64,000 nt of DNA from Brachypterus glaber (taxonomy: Eukaryota; Arthropoda; Insecta; Coleoptera; Kateretidae): the NCBI GenBank assembly GCA_958510825.1, contig OY294049.1:5022001-5086000 (forward strand), given 5' to 3'. The first letter of the stretch is position 1. Each line of letters opens with the position of its first letter. The notes beneath the pieces are model-generated. The model was given only the letters and a program-made list of their open reading frames with translations. It was not told the DNA's origin and searched no databases. Shown piece by piece: positions 60,761 to 64,000 of this stretch. Both the position numbers and the translations under genes were made by a program.

Positions 60761-63688
60761 ATGAATAATTACTTAAGAGATTTTGATTTGGACAGTATAA
60801 AGACAGAAGTGTTATTGGATAACAATGAGACAAATCAAATTTTATCTATAAATAATAACTATCAAAATTTTAAAATATATCATACAAATATAAGAAGCAT
60901 TTCAAAGAATATTGAAGAACTAGAAGTGGCACTAAGTGAATTTGACAAAAAATTCGACGTTATTATTCTAACAGAAACCAATAAGATAGAAAACACAAAT
61001 ATTTTTCAGATCGATGGATATAATATTATTTATAACGATAGTCACTAGAACCAAAATGACGGCGTTATTGCTTATGTCCACGAAGACTATAATGTTGATT
61101 ATGAGGTAAGCAAAATTGGTAATGTTTCTGTATTAGAACTGTTTATTTGCTTTAACAACAAAAAATTTAACATAAAAGCAATTTATCGGTCCCCGTCGTT
61201 ATCTATTTCGGATTTTAACTCCGATTTAGAAAACTACTTTAACAGAACGCCCCTAAATTTTGACTTTTGCATTTTTGTTGGTGATATAAACATAAATATA
61301 CTCGAAAAAAATAAAGAAACCACACAAGAATATCTAAATATTATGAGCGAAAGAGGGTTTAAATCGTTTATTAATGTAGTCACTCATCCCAACCCAAAAA
61401 AATCTTCGTGTTTGGACCACATATTCATTAAAACAAATTATAACATAGAAAATATACTACCAATAACTATATCTACTCGAATAACCGACCACCAACCTAT
61501 TATAGCTCAAATTGTTTTTGATAACGAAAGACAAAAAATTAATTTAAAGAAATATAAGTTTGTTAAAAAAATAGATTATAGAGGCCTTAGAAATAGTTTA
61601 CAAACAGAAAATTGGAATTTATTATATGCTCATAACACGGTAGAATCAGCCACTACATATTTTTTAAATAACTTCAATAAAAATATTGAAAAAAATAGCA
61701 AACAAATAAAAATTCAAAGTGTAAATAAGAAGACCTGTTGGGTAACAAACGCAATAATAAATTCAATAAAAACTAAAAATAAAATGTATGTTTCCGTACA
61801 AAAAAACCCAAATAATATAGCTTTAAAAGAAGAATTTACCCTATACAGAAATAATCTAACGAAAATTATAAAAAAAGCTAAATATAATTATTATAAATCA
61901 CAGATAGAACAAGACAAAAACACACCTAAAAGTCTATGGAATACATTAAATAAAATTAAAAAACCCAAACATAAGAAACAGGAAATAACAAAACTAAAAA
62001 ATAATGATCAGACAGTAACGGAACCAAAAGAAATTTGTGATATTTTTAATAATTTTTTCTCCCAAGTAGGTGCCAAGTTAGCTCGAAAAATAAAAAAGAA
62101 TCGTAGATATACAGAAAAATATACTAGAAACCCTCATTCTATATTTCTAAGTCCAACAAATAATAACGAGGTACTGAATATTATAAATTCACTAAAAAAT
62201 ACAAAGGCAGTCGGTATTGACGCGATTGACACAAAAACACTAAAAGAAACTGCAAATCAAATATCCGAACCGTTAAGTTTTCTAATAAACAAGTCCTTTG
62301 AGACAGGAATTTTTCCAAGCATACTTAAACAGTCAGTTATTGTCCCCGTATATAAAAAAGGAGAAAGGTTGGATCCTGCAAATTATCGTCCAATATCACT
62401 AATTACGTGTATATCTAAAATATTTGAAAAAGTATTAAAAATAAGAATTTTAGGCTTCGTCGAAAAATATAAAATTATAAATAGAAATCAGTATGGATTT
62501 CAGACTGGCCTTTCCACAGAAGATGCTATTTTAAATCTCACCGGAAACATATACAATTCAATGGACAAAAAAATACCCTCCCTATGTGTTCTTCTCGATC
62601 TCTGTAAAGCTTTTGATACCGTTCCTCATCCTTTATTACTTGACTGCTTGGAAAACATTGGTATAAGAGGCATATCATTAAACCTAATTCAGAGTTACTT
62701 ATCAGATAGAAAACAGTGTGTCAAATTAGGGAAAAATCGTAGTAAGTTTGTAACTGTTGAATATGGTGTCCCACAGGGCACTATATTGGGGCCATTGTTA
62801 TTTATCCTATATCTAAACACATTATTTAATATAAATACGAGTGGAATTCTTATCAGCTTTGCAGACGATACGGCTATATTTTATACAGGAGCAAATTGGG
62901 AAATTTTAAAGAAAAAGGTGGAACAGGATTTGAAGTTGATTAAGGAATGGTTTGATCATAAACTTTTAACTATAAATTTTGATAAAACCTTCTTTATACC
63001 ATTTTGCTCATATGCCTCATCATTACCAAAATATAAAGAACTCTGTATTGCTGATAACTTAAAAATTTCCGTGACGTACAAAACAAAATACCTAGGATTA
63101 ATTATTGACAGTCATTTAACGTGGAAATATCATATTGAGTTCGTTGTAAAAAAGTTAAGGTCTCTACTATATCTGTTTAAATATATAAAAGAGTTTATAA
63201 ATAAAAGAAATCTTATAATTACATATCAAGCTTTGGTAGAATCACATATATCATACTGTATAGCTGTTTGGGGAGGAGTCTTAAACTCACATCTAGATAA
63301 ATTAAATAAAATACAAAACAGATTCTTAAAAACAATACTAAATAAAGAGCAAACCTATTCTACAGAACATTTATTTGAGGAAGCAAAAGTTTTCGACCCC
63401 CGGCAACTATACTGTTATGCACTGTGTGAGCTACAGTTTAAAAATAAAACCAATATTATATCACATGAATATAACACAAGAAACAAATCACAAAATAAGG
63501 TTCCAAAAATGAAAAAAACCGTTGGTCAACGATCCCATTTGTATCTTGCAACAAGAGTTTTTAATAAAATACCTAACGATTTAAAACAAATTCGCTCAAT
63601 TAATATATTTAAAAGAAAATGCAAAACTTATATACAAGGTGTACCAAGAACTGAAATACATGATCTTATTGATAAAAAAAATAATTAG
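60761..63688 (+). pseudogene. ORF2: endonuclease and reverse transcriptase with one TAG stop
   Basis: A single frame from ATG (60,761) to TAG (63,688) would encode about 975 residues, the length of the ORF2 at 50.6-53.5 kb. One in-frame TAG at 61,046-61,048 (codon 96), between YNDSH and NQNDG, breaks it. Endonuclease motifs: TNIRS (Asn 43), LTET (Glu 72), YRSP, GDIN (174-177), CLDH (about 219) and ITDH (about 243). Reverse transcriptase: AVGIDAID, NYRPIS (about 540), LLDLCKAFDTVPH (about 611-623), GVPQGTILGP (about 669) and FADD (700-703). Post-RT motifs YQALVESHISYCIAVWGGVL and FNKIPNDLK close it. No RNase H. The stop falls inside the endonuclease, so only the separate downstream frame (from Met at 61,343) remains open. 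It is related to, but clearly different from, the 50.6-kb element. Confidence 0.92.
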
Positions 63689-63710
63689 ACTATCTTTTAA
63701 CTTATGTAAG

Positions 63711-63840
63711 TATATGTGTATTATAATGGGTGTGTATGGGTGTGTATGTGTATGTATGTATATATATGTGTGTATATATGTGTATATGTATATATATGTG
63801 TATATATATATGTGTATGTGATGTATATATATATATTTTT
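63711..63840. repeat. (TG/TA)n microsatellite at the retrotransposon 3' side
   Basis: Alternating GTGTAT, GTATGT and TATATA units follow ORF2 by about 25 bp. The repeats make spurious frames rich in Met, Tyr, Ile and Val. They may belong to the element's 3' untranslated region. Confidence 0.85.
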
Positions 63841-64000
63841 ATATATTTTTTTTCTTATTCTCTATTATTTTTTGTTCTCTATCATTTTTATCATTTTTAA
63901 TTATTGGTAGTTATTATTAATTATTAATTAAGTACTATTATTTAGATTTTGAGATTATGTTGTCTAATGCTTCTGTTTTTAGCTGGGTAAGTTTAGTCCT
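63841..64000. other. T-rich sequence at the right edge
   Basis: T-rich, no gene. The 3' end of the retrotransposon may lie here or beyond the window. Confidence 0.4.

Noticed and set aside
63639..63910. Two frames of 60-64 codons rich in Tyr, Met, Ile and Val
   Set aside because: Translation of the (TG/TA)n microsatellite and T-rich DNA.

Overview
The window looks like intergenic, transposon-dense DNA from an arthropod, most likely an insect. I cannot place the order. It is strongly AT-rich. It holds jockey/CR1-type non-LTR retrotransposons, a Penelope-like element, a tRNA-headed SINE, a pogo relic, a TTAA-flanked terminal-repeat element, and many short foldback (MITE-like) elements of kinds common in insect genomes. 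I found no host gene, rRNA, functional tRNA or CRISPR array. Every sizeable coding region belongs to a mobile element.

Region 1-10.3 kb holds fragments and short inverted-repeat elements: a foldback fragment at the left edge, a SINE at 2.0 kb, terminal-repeat elements at 3.1-3.9, 6.0 and 9.4-10.1 kb, and retrotransposon 3' tails. Region 10.3-24.0 kb contains two nearly identical 4.43-kb blocks in direct orientation (10,287-14,721 and about 19,575-24,023). Between them lie a 2.87-kb foldback element with about 970-bp arms, a 60-66-bp minisatellite that runs into a 200-N assembly gap, and the GIY-YIG endonuclease end of a Penelope-like element. Each block carries the same nested set: a long-terminal-inverted-repeat element with a SINE inside, and a palindromic MITE.

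Region 24-50 kb is mostly short elements. It includes a fragment that may be a broken tyrosine-recombinase-like ORF (25.1 kb), a decayed reverse transcriptase split by a TCGA-flanked insertion (28.3-29.8 kb), long foldbacks at 37.0, 42.4 and 45.2 kb, a 980-bp element with perfect 25-bp terminal repeats (40.6 kb), a pogo-type element with a broken CENP-B-like helix-turn-helix (46.9-47.7 kb), and a TTAA-flanked element (49.9-50.2 kb).

Region 50-64 kb has the two best-preserved genes. One is an uninterrupted endonuclease plus reverse transcriptase frame on the minus strand (50,579-53,488), which has no ATG at its start. The other is a plus-strand element with part of ORF1 and an ORF2 (60,761-63,688) broken by a single TAG. 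Both encode an N-terminal APE-type endonuclease and a reverse transcriptase, the two activities used for target-primed reverse transcription. The non-autonomous elements (SINE, MITEs, foldbacks) would need enzymes supplied by relatives elsewhere in the genome.

All calls were made by eye from the sequence. Boundaries of diverged repeats are approximate, often within tens of bases.
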